Assembly: GCF_025717005.1 (NCBI RefSeq)
Contig: NZ_JAOVZU010000003.1
Location: forward strand, 174,348-238,347
Origin: Actinotalea endophytica
Lineage (GTDB): Bacteria; Actinomycetota; Actinomycetes; Actinomycetales; Cellulomonadaceae
DNA: 64,000 nucleotides
Direction: 5' to 3'
The notes below the pieces were generated by a model. That model was not told where the DNA came from and searched no databases. It worked only from the letters and a program-made list of their open reading frames with translations. The position numbers were made by a program, and so were the translations under genes. Below, in pieces: positions 45,839-55,243 of this stretch (the stretch's first letter is position 1; each line of letters opens with the position of its first letter).

Positions 45839-47829
45839 GACACCTCCTCCGCTCGGCTCAGCACCAGCGTGCCCACGTCGTCGACGACGCCCCGCCAGCC
45901 GGGGCGGACCAGGCAGGTCGCCTCGGGCATCTCCACCACGGCCGGCCCGGTCACGACGCTGCCCGGGCCCATCGCCGTCCGGTCGTGCACCTGGGCGTCG
46001 ACCTCGCCGACGTCGAGCAGCAGCCGTCGCACCGGCAGCTGGGCGGGGGCGGTCAGGGCGTGCTCCGCACCCCGCAGGTCGGGCACCGCGCCGGCCCGGG
46101 TCGCGACGACCCTGACGTTGACGATCTCGATCGGCTCGTCGTCGATCCGGTGGCCGTACCGGCGCTCGTGCGCCTCGCCGAACGCCGCCTCGAGCTCGCC
46201 GCGCGTCTCGCCGGGGACCGTCAGCTCGAAGGACTGCCCGGCGTAGCGCAGGTCGGCCTGCCTGCTGAGCGTGGCTCCGGGCAGCGCCGCGAGCGCGACG
46301 GCGGCCAGGTCTGCGAACGCCGCCTCGAGCTCGCCGTCCCCGCGCGCGGCGAACGTGCGCACGTGGTCGTGCCGGACGTCGGAGATCGCCAGGCCGAGCG
46401 CGGAGAGCACGCCGGCCGCCCGAGGCACCAGGACGGTGCGGCAGCCCAGCTCCTCGGCGAGGGAGCACGCGTGCAGCCCGCCGGCCCCGCCGAACGCGAC
46501 GAGGGCGAAGTCCCGCGGGTCCAGGCCGCGCTCGACGCTGATCAGGCGCAGCGCACGGACCATCTCGGTGTCGGCGACGCGGACCACCCCGAGCGCGGAG
46601 GCGCGGGCATCGAGGCTCAGCCGCGCGCCCACACGGGCGAGCGCCGCCTCGGCGAGATCACGCCGAAGGACCACGTCACCGCCCAGCCGCGCTCCGTCGG
46701 GCAGCGCGCCCAGGACGAGGTTCGCGTCGGTCACGGTGGCCTCGACCCCGCCGAGCCCGTAGCACGCCGGCCCCGGGTCGGCGCCCGCCGAGTGCGGACC
46801 GACCCGCAGCGCCCCGCCCTCGTCGACCCACGCGACCGAGCCGCCGCCGGCGCTGACGGTGTGCACGTCGACCATCGGCAGACGCAGCGGCACCCCAGCG
46901 ACCACGGACTCGGTGGTGAGCTGGGCCTCGCCCGCGACCACCGGAGCCACGTCGGTGCTCGTGCCGCCCATGTCGAACGTCAGCACGTCCGGGAAACCCG
47001 ACAGCCCGGCCACGTGCGAGGCCCCGACGACCCCGCCGGCCGGCCCGGACAGCACGAATCGTGCGGGATGGCGGGCGGCGACCGACACGTCCAGCACGCC
47101 GCCGGAGGACTGCATCACGGCTGGTTCGGGCAGCCCGGCGCGCGACGCGCGGCCCTCGAGGTGCTCGAGGTAGTCGGCCATCCGTGGGCGCAGGTACGCG
47201 TCGGCCACCGTGGTCGAGGTCCGCTCGTACTCCCGGAACTCGGGCAGGACCTCGTGGGACATCGAGACCGGGATGCCGAGCCGGGCCCGCAGGGCCGCGC
47301 CGACCGCCTGCTCGTGCTCGGGGTGCAGGAAGCCGAAGAGCAGGCACACCGCCACCGCGTCGACCTTCGCCGCGGCGATCGCGTCGACCACCGCGTCGAG
47401 CCCGGTGAGGTCGAGCGGTGTGACGACCCCGTCCGGCCCCATCCGCTCGCGCACCACGAACCGCAGCTCGCGCGGCACGAGCGGGGCAGGACGCGCCCGG
47501 GTCAGGTCGTACAACGCGACGCGGTCCTGCCTGCCGATCTCGATCAGGTCCCGGAAGCCCTCGGTCGTGACCAGCGCGGTGCGGCCGCCGCGCCGTTCGA
47601 GCAGGGCGTTCGTCGCGACCGTGGTGCCGTGCGCGAAGGCCAGGACGTCGGCGGGATCGGCGCCGAGTGCCGCCCACCCCGACAGGACCCCTTCGGACTG
47701 GTCCCGCGGGGTCGAGGGCACCTTGGCGATCCGCACGGTGCCGTCCGCGGCGACCGCGACCACGTCGGTGAAGGTGCCCCCGACGTCGACGCCGAGGCGC
47801 AGCCCGTCGGGTCCCCCGGCTGCGCTCAC
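45835..47829 (-). CDS. hydantoinase A / oxoprolinase family protein
   Basis: A 664-residue HyuA-type subunit of the ASKHA fold. The nucleotide loop LGVDVGGTFTDVV is at 12-24, followed by HGTTVATNALLERRGGRTALVTTEGFRDLIEIGRQ, DMGGTSTDVAPV and a VAFGGAGGLHACSLAEELG block. It supplies the ATP-dependent part of the ring-opening reaction. GTG at 47829 has GGGAGG upstream, and TAGCAT at 47859-47864 is a likely -10. It forms a two-gene operon with the HyuB partner. Confidence 0.93.
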   Translation of the reverse strand: MSAAGGPDGLRLGVDVGGTFTDVVAVAADGTVRIAKVPSTPRDQSEGVLSGWAALGADPADVLAFAHGTTVATNALLERRGGRTALVTTEGFRDLIEIGRQDRVALYDLTRARPAPLVPRELRFVVRERMGPDGVVTPLDLTGLDAVVDAIAAAKVDAVAVCLLFGFLHPEHEQAVGAALRARLGIPVSMSHEVLPEFREYERTSTTVADAYLRPRMADYLEHLEGRASRAGLPEPAVMQSSGGVLDVSVAARHPARFVLSGPAGGVVGASHVAGLSGFPDVLTFDMGGTSTDVAPVVAGEAQLTTESVVAGVPLRLPMVDVHTVSAGGGSVAWVDEGGALRVGPHSAGADPGPACYGLGGVEATVTDANLVLGALPDGARLGGDVVLRRDLAEAALARVGARLSLDARASALGVVRVADTEMVRALRLISVERGLDPRDFALVAFGGAGGLHACSLAEELGCRTVLVPRAAGVLSALGLAISDVRHDHVRTFAARGDGELEAAFADLAAVALAALPGATLSRQADLRYAGQSFELTVPGETRGELEAAFGEAHERRYGHRIDDEPIEIVNVRVVATRAGAVPDLRGAEHALTAPAQLPVRRLLLDVGEVDAQVHDRTAMGPGSVVTGPAVVEMPEATCLVRPGWRGVVDDVGTLVLSRAEEVS

Positions 47830-47858
47830 CGGACCTCCCGCACCGTGATCACCGGGCC

Positions 47859-47864
47859 ATGCTA
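47859..47864 (-). promoter_or_regulatory. -10 element TAGCAT for the hydantoinase operon
   Basis: TAGCAT on the minus strand gives a leader of about 22 bases that includes the GGGAGG site. Confidence 0.45.
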
Positions 47865-47880
47865 GGCGGCGCGGACCGGC

Positions 47881-49395
47881 TCAGTCCTCGCCGGCGGGGT
47901 CCGACCAGTGGCCCTGCTCACGCTCGGTCCACAGCTCGGCGCGGGCCTCGGCCTTCGCGTCCATCCGATCGTGGTGCTCGCGCCGCTTGTCGGCGCGGCT
48001 CGGCCGGTGGTGGTCCTCCAGGCGCAGGTCCGTGCCCCGCGCGCCGAGCAGCTCGGGCCCGGTCATCAGGGTCGGCTCCCAGTCGAACACCACCGCGGAG
48101 TCGCCGTCGCCGATGACCACCTCGGCACCCGGCGTGGCACCTGCGGTGAACAGCTCCTCCTCGACACCGAGCCGCGCGAGCCGGTCGGCGAGGTAGCCCA
48201 CGGCCTCGTCGTTGCTGAAGTCGGTCTGGCGGACCCAGCGCTCGGGCTTGCGGCCACGCACCTGGAACCACACGTGGCCGGCGTCCTCGCGACGGCTCAC
48301 CGTGAACGTCTGCTCGTCGACCGCAGCAGGGCGCAGCACGATCCGCTCGGGCGGCGGCGGCGCGGCGGCGCGGGCCTTGGAGACCAGCTCGGCCAACGCG
48401 AACGTCAAGGGACGCAACCCCTCGTGGCTCGCGGTGGAGATCTCGAACACCCGGTAGCCGCGGGCCTCGAGATCGGGCCGCACGAGCTCGGCGAGCTCGC
48501 GCGCCTCGGGCACGTCGATCTTGTTCAGCACGACCACGGCGGGGCGCTCGGTGAGCGGCGTCTCGCCGCCGGAGACGAGGTCCTCGGAGTAGGCCGCGAG
48601 CTCGGCCAGCAGCACGTCGAGATCGGTCACCGGGTCACGGTTGGGCTCGAGCGTCGCGCAGTCCAGCACGTGCACGATCACCGCGCACCGCTCGATGTGA
48701 CGGAGGAACTCCAGGCCGAGCCCCTTGCCCTCGCTCGCACCGGGGATCAGGCCGGGGACGTCCGCGACCGTGTAGCGAGCCTCGCCCGCCTGGACCACGC
48801 CGAGGTGCGGGACCAGGGTGGTGAAGGGGTAGTCGGCGACCTTGGGCCGCGCCGCGGAGATCGCCGAGACCAGGCTCGACTTGCCGGCGCTCGGGAACCC
48901 GACGAGCGCGACGTCGGCGATCGACTTCAGCTCGAGGACGACGTCGGCCTCCTCGCCGGGCTCGCCGAGCAGCGCGAAGCCCGGGGCCTTGCGCTTGGTC
49001 GAGGCGAGCGCCGCGTTCCCGAGCCCACCGCGACCGCCGGCCGCGACCACGAACCGGGTACCGATGCCGACGAGGTCCGCGACCACCTCCCCGTCGGGCG
49101 TCTTGACGACGGTGCCGTCGGGGACGCCGATCTCGAGGTCGCCACCGTTGGCACCCTGCCGGTCGTCGCCCATCCCCGCGGTGCCCGACACGGCACGACG
49201 GTGCGGCGCATGGTGCAGATCGAGCAGCGTGGTGACCTGCGGGTCCACGACGAGGACGACGTCGCCGCCGTGCCCGCCGTTGCCGCCGTCCGGGCCGGCG
49301 AGCGGCTTGAACTTCTCGCGGCGGATCGAGGCGCAGCCGTGCCCGCCGTCACCGCCGTGCGCGTGCAGCACGACGCGGTCGACGAAGCTGGCCAT
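47881..49395 (-). CDS. obg: GTPase ObgE/CgtA
   Basis: A 504-residue ribosome-associated GTPase for 50S maturation and stress control. The glycine-rich Obg fold (2-158), the G domain with GFPSAGKSS (166-174), [10 protein letters not shown] and NKID, and an OCT-type C-terminal domain (about 360-440) are all present; a basic/acidic tail follows. The ATG at 49395 has GGAGG six bases before it. It follows rpmA across a strong hairpin. Confidence 0.97.
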   Translation of the reverse strand: MASFVDRVVLHAHGGDGGHGCASIRREKFKPLAGPDGGNGGHGGDVVLVVDPQVTTLLDLHHAPHRRAVSGTAGMGDDRQGANGGDLEIGVPDGTVVKTPDGEVVADLVGIGTRFVVAAGGRGGLGNAALASTKRKAPGFALLGEPGEEADVVLELKSIADVALVGFPSAGKSSLVSAISAARPKVADYPFTTLVPHLGVVQAGEARYTVADVPGLIPGASEGKGLGLEFLRHIERCAVIVHVLDCATLEPNRDPVTDLDVLLAELAAYSEDLVSGGETPLTERPAVVVLNKIDVPEARELAELVRPDLEARGYRVFEISTASHEGLRPLTFALAELVSKARAAAPPPPERIVLRPAAVDEQTFTVSRREDAGHVWFQVRGRKPERWVRQTDFSNDEAVGYLADRLARLGVEEELFTAGATPGAEVVIGDGDSAVVFDWEPTLMTGPELLGARGTDLRLEDHHRPSRADKRREHHDRMDAKAEARAELWTEREQGHWSDPAGED

Positions 49396-49470
49396 CAGAT
49401 CCTCCGGAGGTGGTGGGTGGGACGCGGGCGGGCGGCGGAGCCGCTGCCGGCGGGTCGAGCCCGGAAATGC

Positions 49471-49502
49471 CGAAGGGGCGCACCGCACGGTGCGCCCCTT
49501 CG
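49471..49502 (-). terminator. terminator/attenuator between rpmA and obg
   Basis: A perfect 15-bp stem with a two-base loop, 12 bases after the rpmA stop. Confidence 0.85.
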
Positions 49503-49513
49503 CAGCATGTCGG

Positions 49514-49768
49514 TCAGCCGGCCGCCACGACGTCGACGACCTTGCGGCCCCGCCGCACGCCGAACTGGACGGCGCCGGCCTCCAGGGCGAACAGCGTGTC
49601 GTCGCTACCGCGGCCGACGTTGACGCCCGGGTGGAAGTGGGTGCCGCGCTGGCGGACGATGATCTCGCCGGCGTTGACCTGCTGGCCGCCGAAGCGCTTG
49701 ACGCCCAGGCGCTGGGCGTTCGAGTCCCGCCCGTTGCGCGAGGAGCTCGCGCCCTTCTTGTGAGCCAT
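49514..49768 (-). CDS. rpmA: 50S ribosomal protein L27
   Basis: An 84-residue basic protein starting [28 protein letters not shown], whose N-terminus reaches the peptidyl-transferase centre. No N-terminal extension needing cleavage is present. The ATG has GGGAG six bases upstream. It is co-transcribed with rplU, 55 bases earlier. Confidence 0.98.
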   Translation of the reverse strand: MAHKKGASSSRNGRDSNAQRLGVKRFGGQQVNAGEIIVRQRGTHFHPGVNVGRGSDDTLFALEAGAVQFGVRRGRKVVDVVAAG

Positions 49769-49823
49769 CGCTTACTCCCTGATCACTGCTGGTGGATGTC
49801 TGGTGCGGCCGAGGCCGCGCTGG

Positions 49824-50129
49824 TCACTTGATGCCGGTGACCTTGAGGCGGGTCAGCTTCTGACGGTGACCCTGACGCTTGCGGTAGCCGGTCTTGTTCT
49901 TGTACCGGAGGATGGTGATCTTCGGGCCCTTCTCGTCACGCACGACCTCGGCGGTCACAGTGACCTTCGCGAGGGCGTCGGCGTCGGACGTGACGGTCGA
50001 GCCGTCGACGAGGAGCAGAGCGGGCAGCTGGACGGTCTCGCCGGCCTCGGCCTGCATCCGGTCCACGACGACGATGTCGCCCACGGAGACCTTCTCCTGG
50101 CGGCCACCGGCCTTGACGATCGCGTACAC
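49824..50129 (-). CDS. rplU: 50S ribosomal protein L21
   Basis: A 101-residue 23S rRNA-binding protein with [17 protein letters not shown] at the start and [21 protein letters not shown] near the end. The GTG at 50129 is chosen from family alignment; AGAGAGAG lies upstream. A strong promoter 95 bases away starts the rplU-rpmA unit. Confidence 0.97.
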   Translation of the reverse strand: MYAIVKAGGRQEKVSVGDIVVVDRMQAEAGETVQLPALLLVDGSTVTSDADALAKVTVTAEVVRDEKGPKITILRYKNKTGYRKRQGHRQKLTRLKVTGIK

Positions 50130-50231
50130 CACGTTGTTGCTCTCTCTCGTTCGGGACGTCTCCAGCCCGCTCGTTGCTCGGGGGCCATGGACACGTGAGA
50201 ACGGCGCGCTCGCACGGCGCACCGACGTTCT

Positions 50232-50260
50232 AGGGTACGGAGCCAGACGCGGCGGGTCAA
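50232..50260 (-). promoter_or_regulatory. rplU-rpmA promoter
   Basis: TTGACC (50255-50260) and TACCCT (50232-50237) on the minus strand with a 17-base spacer, the best housekeeping promoter in the window. The leader to rplU is about 95 bases. Confidence 0.8.
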
Positions 50261-50271
50261 ACGCGGAGGTC

Positions 50272-50289
50272 CACGCGGTGTGCCGCGTG
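50272..50289 (-). terminator. terminator of rne
   Basis: CACGCGG/CCGCGTG stem with a TGTG loop, 24 bases after the rne stop and just before the rplU promoter. Confidence 0.6.
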
Positions 50290-50312
50290 ACCGGCCGCCC
50301 GCCGGCCCGGTC

Positions 50313-53240
50313 TCAGCCCTCGCTCGGCTCGGGCACCTCCTCGGCCTCCCCTGCCTCGCTCGGGGTCGCCTCGTCGGCGAGAGCCGGATCGGGGTCGACC
50401 GCGTCGAGCTCGATCTCGACGACCTCGACGACCTCGACGACCTCGGTCTCGACGTCGACGGCCGGCTCGACCACGTCCAGGGTCTCGGCGTCCAGACCGG
50501 CCGCCTCCAGCGCCTCGACGTCGAGCGGCTCGGCGTCCGCACCGGGCTCGTGATCGTGCTCGTGCGCGTGCGCCGCCGCTGCCGCGATGGTCGCGAGGGT
50601 CGCCTTGACCGCCTCGCGCGCCTCGGGGAGCACGGGCACGGCCGGGCTGGGCGCTGCCGGCTGCCGCTTGCCGCGACGAGACCGCTTGGGCTCGGCGCCG
50701 GCGTCCGGCTGCTCGCCACCGCGCCCGTCGACGGGCTCGGAGCGGATCAGGTACCCGCGGCCCGAGCAGTGCTGGCAGGTCTCGCTGAAGGCCTCCACGA
50801 GGCCCTGGCCGACCCGCTTGCGGGTCATCTGCACCAGGCCGAGCGAGGTGACCTCGGCGACCTGGTGCTTGGTGCGGTCCCGGCCGAGGCACTCGACCAG
50901 CCGTCGCAGCACCAGGTCACGGTTCGACTCCAGGACCATGTCGATGAAGTCGATGACGATGATCCCGCCGATGTCGCGCAGCCGGAGCTGGCGGACGATC
51001 TCCTCGGCGGCCTCGAGGTTGTTGCGGGTGACCGTCTCCTCGAGCGTGCCACCGGTGCCGGTGAACTTGCCCGTGTTGACGTCGATCACGGTCATCGCCT
51101 CGGTGCGGTCGATCACCAGCGACCCGCCGGAGGGCAGCCAGACCTTCCGGTCCATCGCCTTCGAGAGCTGCTCGTCGATGCGGTGCTCGGCGAAGGCGTC
51201 GCCGTCGGCGGTCCACCGGCTGACCCGGTCGGCCAGGTCCGGCGCCATCGCGTCGACGTACTCCCGGATCAGGCGCCAGACCCCGTCGCCCTGGACCACG
51301 AGCGAGCTGAAGTCGTCGTTGAAGATGTCCCGGACCACCCGGATCGCGAGGTCCGGCTCGCCCTGCAGGAGCGCCGGGGCCGAGGCCGTGGCCTGCTTCT
51401 TCTCGATCGCGGCCCACTGGTCCTGGAGCCGCTTCACGTCTCGGCGCAGCTCGTCCTCGGAGGCACCTTCCGCGGCGGTCCGCACGATCACACCGGCGCC
51501 GTCCGGGACGATCTCGCGGAGCAGCTTCTTCAGCCGGGCACGCTCGTTCTCGGGCAGCTTGCGCGAGATCCCGGTCATGCCGCCGGCCGGGACGTACACG
51601 AGGTAGCGGCCGGCGAGCGTGACCTGCGAGGTCAGCCGCGCGCCCTTGTGGCCGATCGGGTCCTTGGTGACCTGCACCAGCACGCTGTCACCGGACTTGA
51701 GGGCCTGCTCGATCCGGCGCGGCTGCCCCTCGAGGCCCGCCGCGTCCCAGTTGACCTCACCCGCGTACAGCACCGCGTTGCGGCCCTTGCCGATGTCGAC
51801 GAAGGCCGCCTCCATGCTCGGCAGCACGTTCTGCACGCGACCGAGGTAGACGTTGCCGATCATCGTCGGCGAGCTGTGGCCGTCACCGGCCCTCGACACG
51901 AAGTGCTCGACCAGGACCCCGTCCTCGAGGACGGCGATCTGCACCCGGCCACCGGCCTCGCGGACGATCATGGTCCGCTCGACCGACTCGCGGCGCGCGA
52001 GGAACTCCGCCTCGGTGATGACCGCCCGACGCCGACCCGCGTCACGACCCTCCCGGCGACGCTGGCGCTTGGCCTCCAGACGGGTCGAGCCCTTGAGCGC
52101 CGTGACCTCGTCCGAGCGCCGCTCCGGCTCACCTCGGCCGGAGGACCGACGCCGACGCCGACGCCGACGGCTGCCGTCCTTCGACTCCTCGCCCTGCTCG
52201 TCGTCGGACTCGGGCTGGTCGTCGTCGCCTGCCTCGCCCGACTCGTCGGCCGGCTCCGACCCGCCCTGGTCGTCCTGGTCGGCGGCACCCGAGCGGCGTC
52301 GACCGCGACCACCGCGCCGGCGGCGCCGACGGCGGCTGCCCTCGCGACCGTCCTCGGTCTGCTCCTCGTCGCCCTGGCCCTCGGTGCCCTCGGTCTCGAT
52401 CTCGTCGTCCGCCTGGGTCTCGGGCGCGTCGCCCTCGGCCGCCTCGTCGTCCGGTTCGCCACTCGTCGGCGCACCCGCGGGGGCCTGTGCACGGCGCGAG
52501 CGGGTCGGCTCGGGCGCCTGGAACAGGAGCGCTGTCGCCGAGCGGGCACCGAGCTCCGCGAGCACGTCGAGCTCGGTGGCGTCCCCGGAGCCCGCCTCGT
52601 CGGTCGCCGCCTTGGAACGGCTGCGCTTGCGCCGCGGCGCAGGGGTCTCGGGTGCCGCCTCGGGCTCGGGCTCGCCGCCCTGCTCCGCATCACCGGCCGC
52701 CTCCGGCTCGGGAGCCGGCGCCTCCTTCTTCTTCCTGCTCTTGGTCGTCCTGGTGGACTTGGCGCCCTTCTTCGCGGGCTTCGCCGCCTCCGCTTCGGGC
52801 TCGGCCTCGGCGGGCTCCGCCGCGGCCGGCTCCTCGGGCGCGACGGGCGCCTCCTCCGCCGCGGCGGACGGCTTGCGCCGGCGACGCGAGCGGGGCGCCG
52901 GCTCCTCGGCGGCGACAGCGTCTGCCGCGGGTTCCTCGACAGCCGGTTCCTCTGCGGGTTCCTCGACAGCGGGGACCTCGTCGGCGGTCGGCTCCTCCTC
53001 GGCGGCGGAGTCCGCCTCGACCTGGGCGTCCGACTCCTCGCCCTGCAGCTGATCGGCGGCCTGCGCCTCGACCGGAGAGCCGTCAGCGCTCGCGTCGGCC
53101 GCGGCCGACGGCTCGTCGACCGGCTCGCTCGGGACGGCGTCCTGAGGTGGCGTCACCGGCGCAGGGCTGCCGGCCGGTGCGGTCGCGCGACGGCGACGTC
53201 GGGTAGGAGTGGGGGTGGTCTCAACGGTCTCGTCGCTCAC
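50313..53240 (-). CDS. rne: ribonuclease E/G family protein
   Basis: A 975-residue endoribonuclease central to mRNA decay and rRNA/tRNA processing. Residues 1-430 are low-complexity, alternating acidic and Arg-rich blocks (disordered scaffold); the S1 domain is near 455-500, the catalytic metal-binding regions are DVNTGKFTG (near 717) and IDFIDM (near 762), and the zinc-link CQHC lies near 820. The C-terminal 120 residues are again acidic. The N-terminal extension is typical of actinobacterial RNase E. GTG at 53240 with TGGAG is preferred to the GTG 30 bases upstream. Confidence 0.95.
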   Translation of the reverse strand: MSDETVETTPTPTRRRRRATAPAGSPAPVTPPQDAVPSEPVDEPSAAADASADGSPVEAQAADQLQGEESDAQVEADSAAEEEPTADEVPAVEEPAEEPAVEEPAADAVAAEEPAPRSRRRRKPSAAAEEAPVAPEEPAAAEPAEAEPEAEAAKPAKKGAKSTRTTKSRKKKEAPAPEPEAAGDAEQGGEPEPEAAPETPAPRRKRSRSKAATDEAGSGDATELDVLAELGARSATALLFQAPEPTRSRRAQAPAGAPTSGEPDDEAAEGDAPETQADDEIETEGTEGQGDEEQTEDGREGSRRRRRRRGGRGRRRSGAADQDDQGGSEPADESGEAGDDDQPESDDEQGEESKDGSRRRRRRRRSSGRGEPERRSDEVTALKGSTRLEAKRQRRREGRDAGRRRAVITEAEFLARRESVERTMIVREAGGRVQIAVLEDGVLVEHFVSRAGDGHSSPTMIGNVYLGRVQNVLPSMEAAFVDIGKGRNAVLYAGEVNWDAAGLEGQPRRIEQALKSGDSVLVQVTKDPIGHKGARLTSQVTLAGRYLVYVPAGGMTGISRKLPENERARLKKLLREIVPDGAGVIVRTAAEGASEDELRRDVKRLQDQWAAIEKKQATASAPALLQGEPDLAIRVVRDIFNDDFSSLVVQGDGVWRLIREYVDAMAPDLADRVSRWTADGDAFAEHRIDEQLSKAMDRKVWLPSGGSLVIDRTEAMTVIDVNTGKFTGTGGTLEETVTRNNLEAAEEIVRQLRLRDIGGIIVIDFIDMVLESNRDLVLRRLVECLGRDRTKHQVAEVTSLGLVQMTRKRVGQGLVEAFSETCQHCSGRGYLIRSEPVDGRGGEQPDAGAEPKRSRRGKRQPAAPSPAVPVLPEAREAVKATLATIAAAAAHAHEHDHEPGADAEPLDVEALEAAGLDAETLDVVEPAVDVETEVVEVVEVVEIELDAVDPDPALADEATPSEAGEAEEVPEPSEG

Positions 53241-53561
53241 GACGTGCTCCAGGCCCGGTGCCGTCCACACTCGCCGGCGCCGGGCGGTCCGGTCGTCGCC
53301 TGCACCTGGGGTGCCGCGACGGAAGTCGTCTGTGCCTACCGGTCGGAGGTCCGTGTCGGTACCGGCCGGCGCCTGCCGTCCCAGCTACGGGAGGCGGCGC
53401 ACGGCGGGTCGCGAACCCGGCCCGGCGGGAAGTCCTCGATCCAGCCTCCGGTGTGGCAGAAGCTGTGACCGCCGTCAGTATCGCACAGCGACCCCGTCCC
53501 TCCCAGCGGACGCGCAGGTTCCGCGGATCGGACGCGAGTGCAGCCCGACACGCCGGGGCCA
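53241..53561. other. intergenic region, probable rne leader
   Basis: About 320 bases upstream of rne with no convincing gene on either strand; short frames found here lack ribosome sites. It is probably the 5' leader and promoter of rne, which is often self-regulated; no specific element was recognised. Confidence 0.4.
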
Positions 53562-53575
53562 GATGATCGATCATC
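53562..53575. promoter_or_regulatory. perfect 14-base palindrome
   Basis: GATGATCGATCATC, self-complementary, between the divergent rne and cydA genes. Confidence 0.6.
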
Positions 53576-53606
53576 ACCGAAGCGCGCGCATGCTTGCGCA
53601 GGGAAA

Positions 53607-53619
53607 TGACGCGGCGTCA
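53607..53619. promoter_or_regulatory. 13-base dyad upstream of cydA
   Basis: TGACGC-G-GCGTCA, a perfect odd-centred dyad five bases before the DosR-like box. Confidence 0.55.
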
Positions 53620-53623
53620 GGAA

Positions 53624-53670
53624 AGAGGGACGAAAGTCCTAACCGGCCGCCAGCGCCTCTTCCCTACGGT
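53624..53670 (+). promoter_or_regulatory. cydA promoter with DosR/DevR-box-like dyad
   Basis: GGGAC-GAAA-GTCC (53627-53639) keeps the core of the DosR consensus GGGACT-WW-AGTCCC. TACGGT at 53665-53670 is a -10, so transcription would begin near 53677 and the box centre is about 43 bases upstream, overlapping the -35 position as at DosR-activated promoters. Confidence 0.6.
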
Positions 53671-53723
53671 CGTCCCGACGGCCCCGTCGTCGTTCCATCC
53701 GCGCGCCCCACCGAGGAGACACC

Positions 53724-55229
53724 GTGGACGCACTTGACCTGGCCCGATGGCAGTTCGGCATCACCACGGTCTACCACTTCATCTTCGTCCCCCTGACGAT
53801 CGGGCTGTCCCCGCTCGTCGCCCTCATGCAGACGTTCTGGTACCGCACGGGCAACCAGCGCTGGCTCCGGCTGACGAAGTTCTTCGGCAAGCTCCTGCTG
53901 ATCAACTTCGCGATCGGCGTCGCGACCGGCATCGTCCAGGAGTTCCAGTTCGGCATGAACTGGTCGGAGTACAGCCGGTTCGTGGGCGACATCTTCGGCG
54001 CGCCGCTCGCGATGGAGGCGCTCGCCGCGTTCTTCATCGAGTCCACGTTCCTCGGCCTGTGGATCTTCGGCTGGGACAAGCTGCCGAAGAAGCTGCACCT
54101 CGCGATGATCTGGCTGGTCGCGTTCGGGACGAACCTGTCCGCGTACTTCATCCTCGCGGCCAACTCGTGGATGCAGCACCCGACCGGCGCCATCTACAAC
54201 CCGGAGACCGGCCGCGCCGAGATGGTGTCCATCGGCGACGTGCTGTTCAACCCGACGGCCCTGGCCACCTTCCCGCACGTGATCATGACCTCGCTGATCA
54301 CCGCGGGCACCTTCATCGCCGGCATCGCCGCGTGGTGGATGGTGAAGGACGCCAAGGAACGTCCCGACCGGGCCAAGGACATCTGGCGCCCCGCACTCGT
54401 GTTCGCGACGATCGTCCTGGTCATCGCGGGCATCGGGATCGGTGCGACCGGTGACTGGCAGGCCAAGATGATGTTCGACCAGCAGCCGATGAAGATGGCC
54501 GCTGCCGAGGCGCTCACCGAGGACTCCCCCAACGGGGCCGACTTCTCGCTGCTGGCGATCGGCGACCTGAACAACGACCCCGACTCGGTCCGGCACCTGC
54601 TCGCGATCCCCGGCCTGACGTCGTTCCTCGCCAAGGGCGACTTCTCGGCCCCGCTGGACGGCATCAACACACTGCAGCAGACCTACACCGACAACTACGT
54701 GACCAACCCGGACCTGCCCGAGGGCACCGCACTGCCCGAAGGCCAGGACTTCGTGCCGAACCTGGCGGTCACCTACTGGTCGTTCCGGCTGATGATCGGC
54801 TTCGCGGTGTTCTCCGCGCTGCTGGCCCTCGCGTCCCTCTGGTACACCCGACGCGGCCAGATCGTCGACAAGCCGTGGTTCGGCAAGCTCGGCCTCCTGG
54901 CGCTGCCCATGCCGTTCCTCGCAGCCTCGTTCGGCTGGATCTTCACCGAGATGGGGCGCCAGCCGTGGATCGTGGCGCCGAACCCGAACCCGGCCGGCGT
55001 GGACGGCGTCTGGCTCGCCACCGTGATGGGCGTCTCGCAGGTCGTCAGCCCGACGTCGGTGATCATCTCGCTCGTCTCGTTCACGCTGCTGTACGCGGTC
55101 TGCGCGGTGATCTGGTTCAAGCTGCTCTACCGCTACGTGCTCAACGGCGTGGCTGACACCGAGCCGGACGTCTCCCCCGATGCCAACCCGGACTCCGACG
55201 CCTCGCGTCCGATGTCCTTCGCCTACTGA
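53724..55229 (+). CDS. cydA: cytochrome bd oxidase subunit I
   Basis: A 501-residue membrane protein, the heme-bearing subunit of the quinol oxidase. Likely axial ligands are His18 (VYHF), His185 (TFPHVIM) and Met410 (EMGRQPW). The quinol loop is short, with the conserved DQQPMKMAAAEAL near 252-264. The oxidase reduces oxygen with high affinity and supports growth at low oxygen or under respiratory stress. GTG at 53724 has GAGGAG five bases before it. First gene of a five-gene run ending in a sensor kinase. Confidence 0.97.
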   Translation: MDALDLARWQFGITTVYHFIFVPLTIGLSPLVALMQTFWYRTGNQRWLRLTKFFGKLLLINFAIGVATGIVQEFQFGMNWSEYSRFVGDIFGAPLAMEALAAFFIESTFLGLWIFGWDKLPKKLHLAMIWLVAFGTNLSAYFILAANSWMQHPTGAIYNPETGRAEMVSIGDVLFNPTALATFPHVIMTSLITAGTFIAGIAAWWMVKDAKERPDRAKDIWRPALVFATIVLVIAGIGIGATGDWQAKMMFDQQPMKMAAAEALTEDSPNGADFSLLAIGDLNNDPDSVRHLLAIPGLTSFLAKGDFSAPLDGINTLQQTYTDNYVTNPDLPEGTALPEGQDFVPNLAVTYWSFRLMIGFAVFSALLALASLWYTRRGQIVDKPWFGKLGLLALPMPFLAASFGWIFTEMGRQPWIVAPNPNPAGVDGVWLATVMGVSQVVSPTSVIISLVSFTLLYAVCAVIWFKLLYRYVLNGVADTEPDVSPDANPDSDASRPMSFAY

Positions 55230-55243
55230 GAGCTGGAGTCATC

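Noticed and set aside
50130-50231. L21 leader riboregulator
   Set aside because: The 95-base leader of rplU was read for the known L21 leader fold, but no convincing match could be made by eye.
50280-53468. A 1062-codon plus-strand frame across rne
   Set aside because: It runs antisense to a clear RNase E with catalytic motifs; the His/Arg/Leu-rich product has no domain.
53336-53551. Small protein gene upstream of rne (71 codons, minus strand)
   Set aside because: No ribosome site, atypical composition and no recognisable features; more likely leader sequence.
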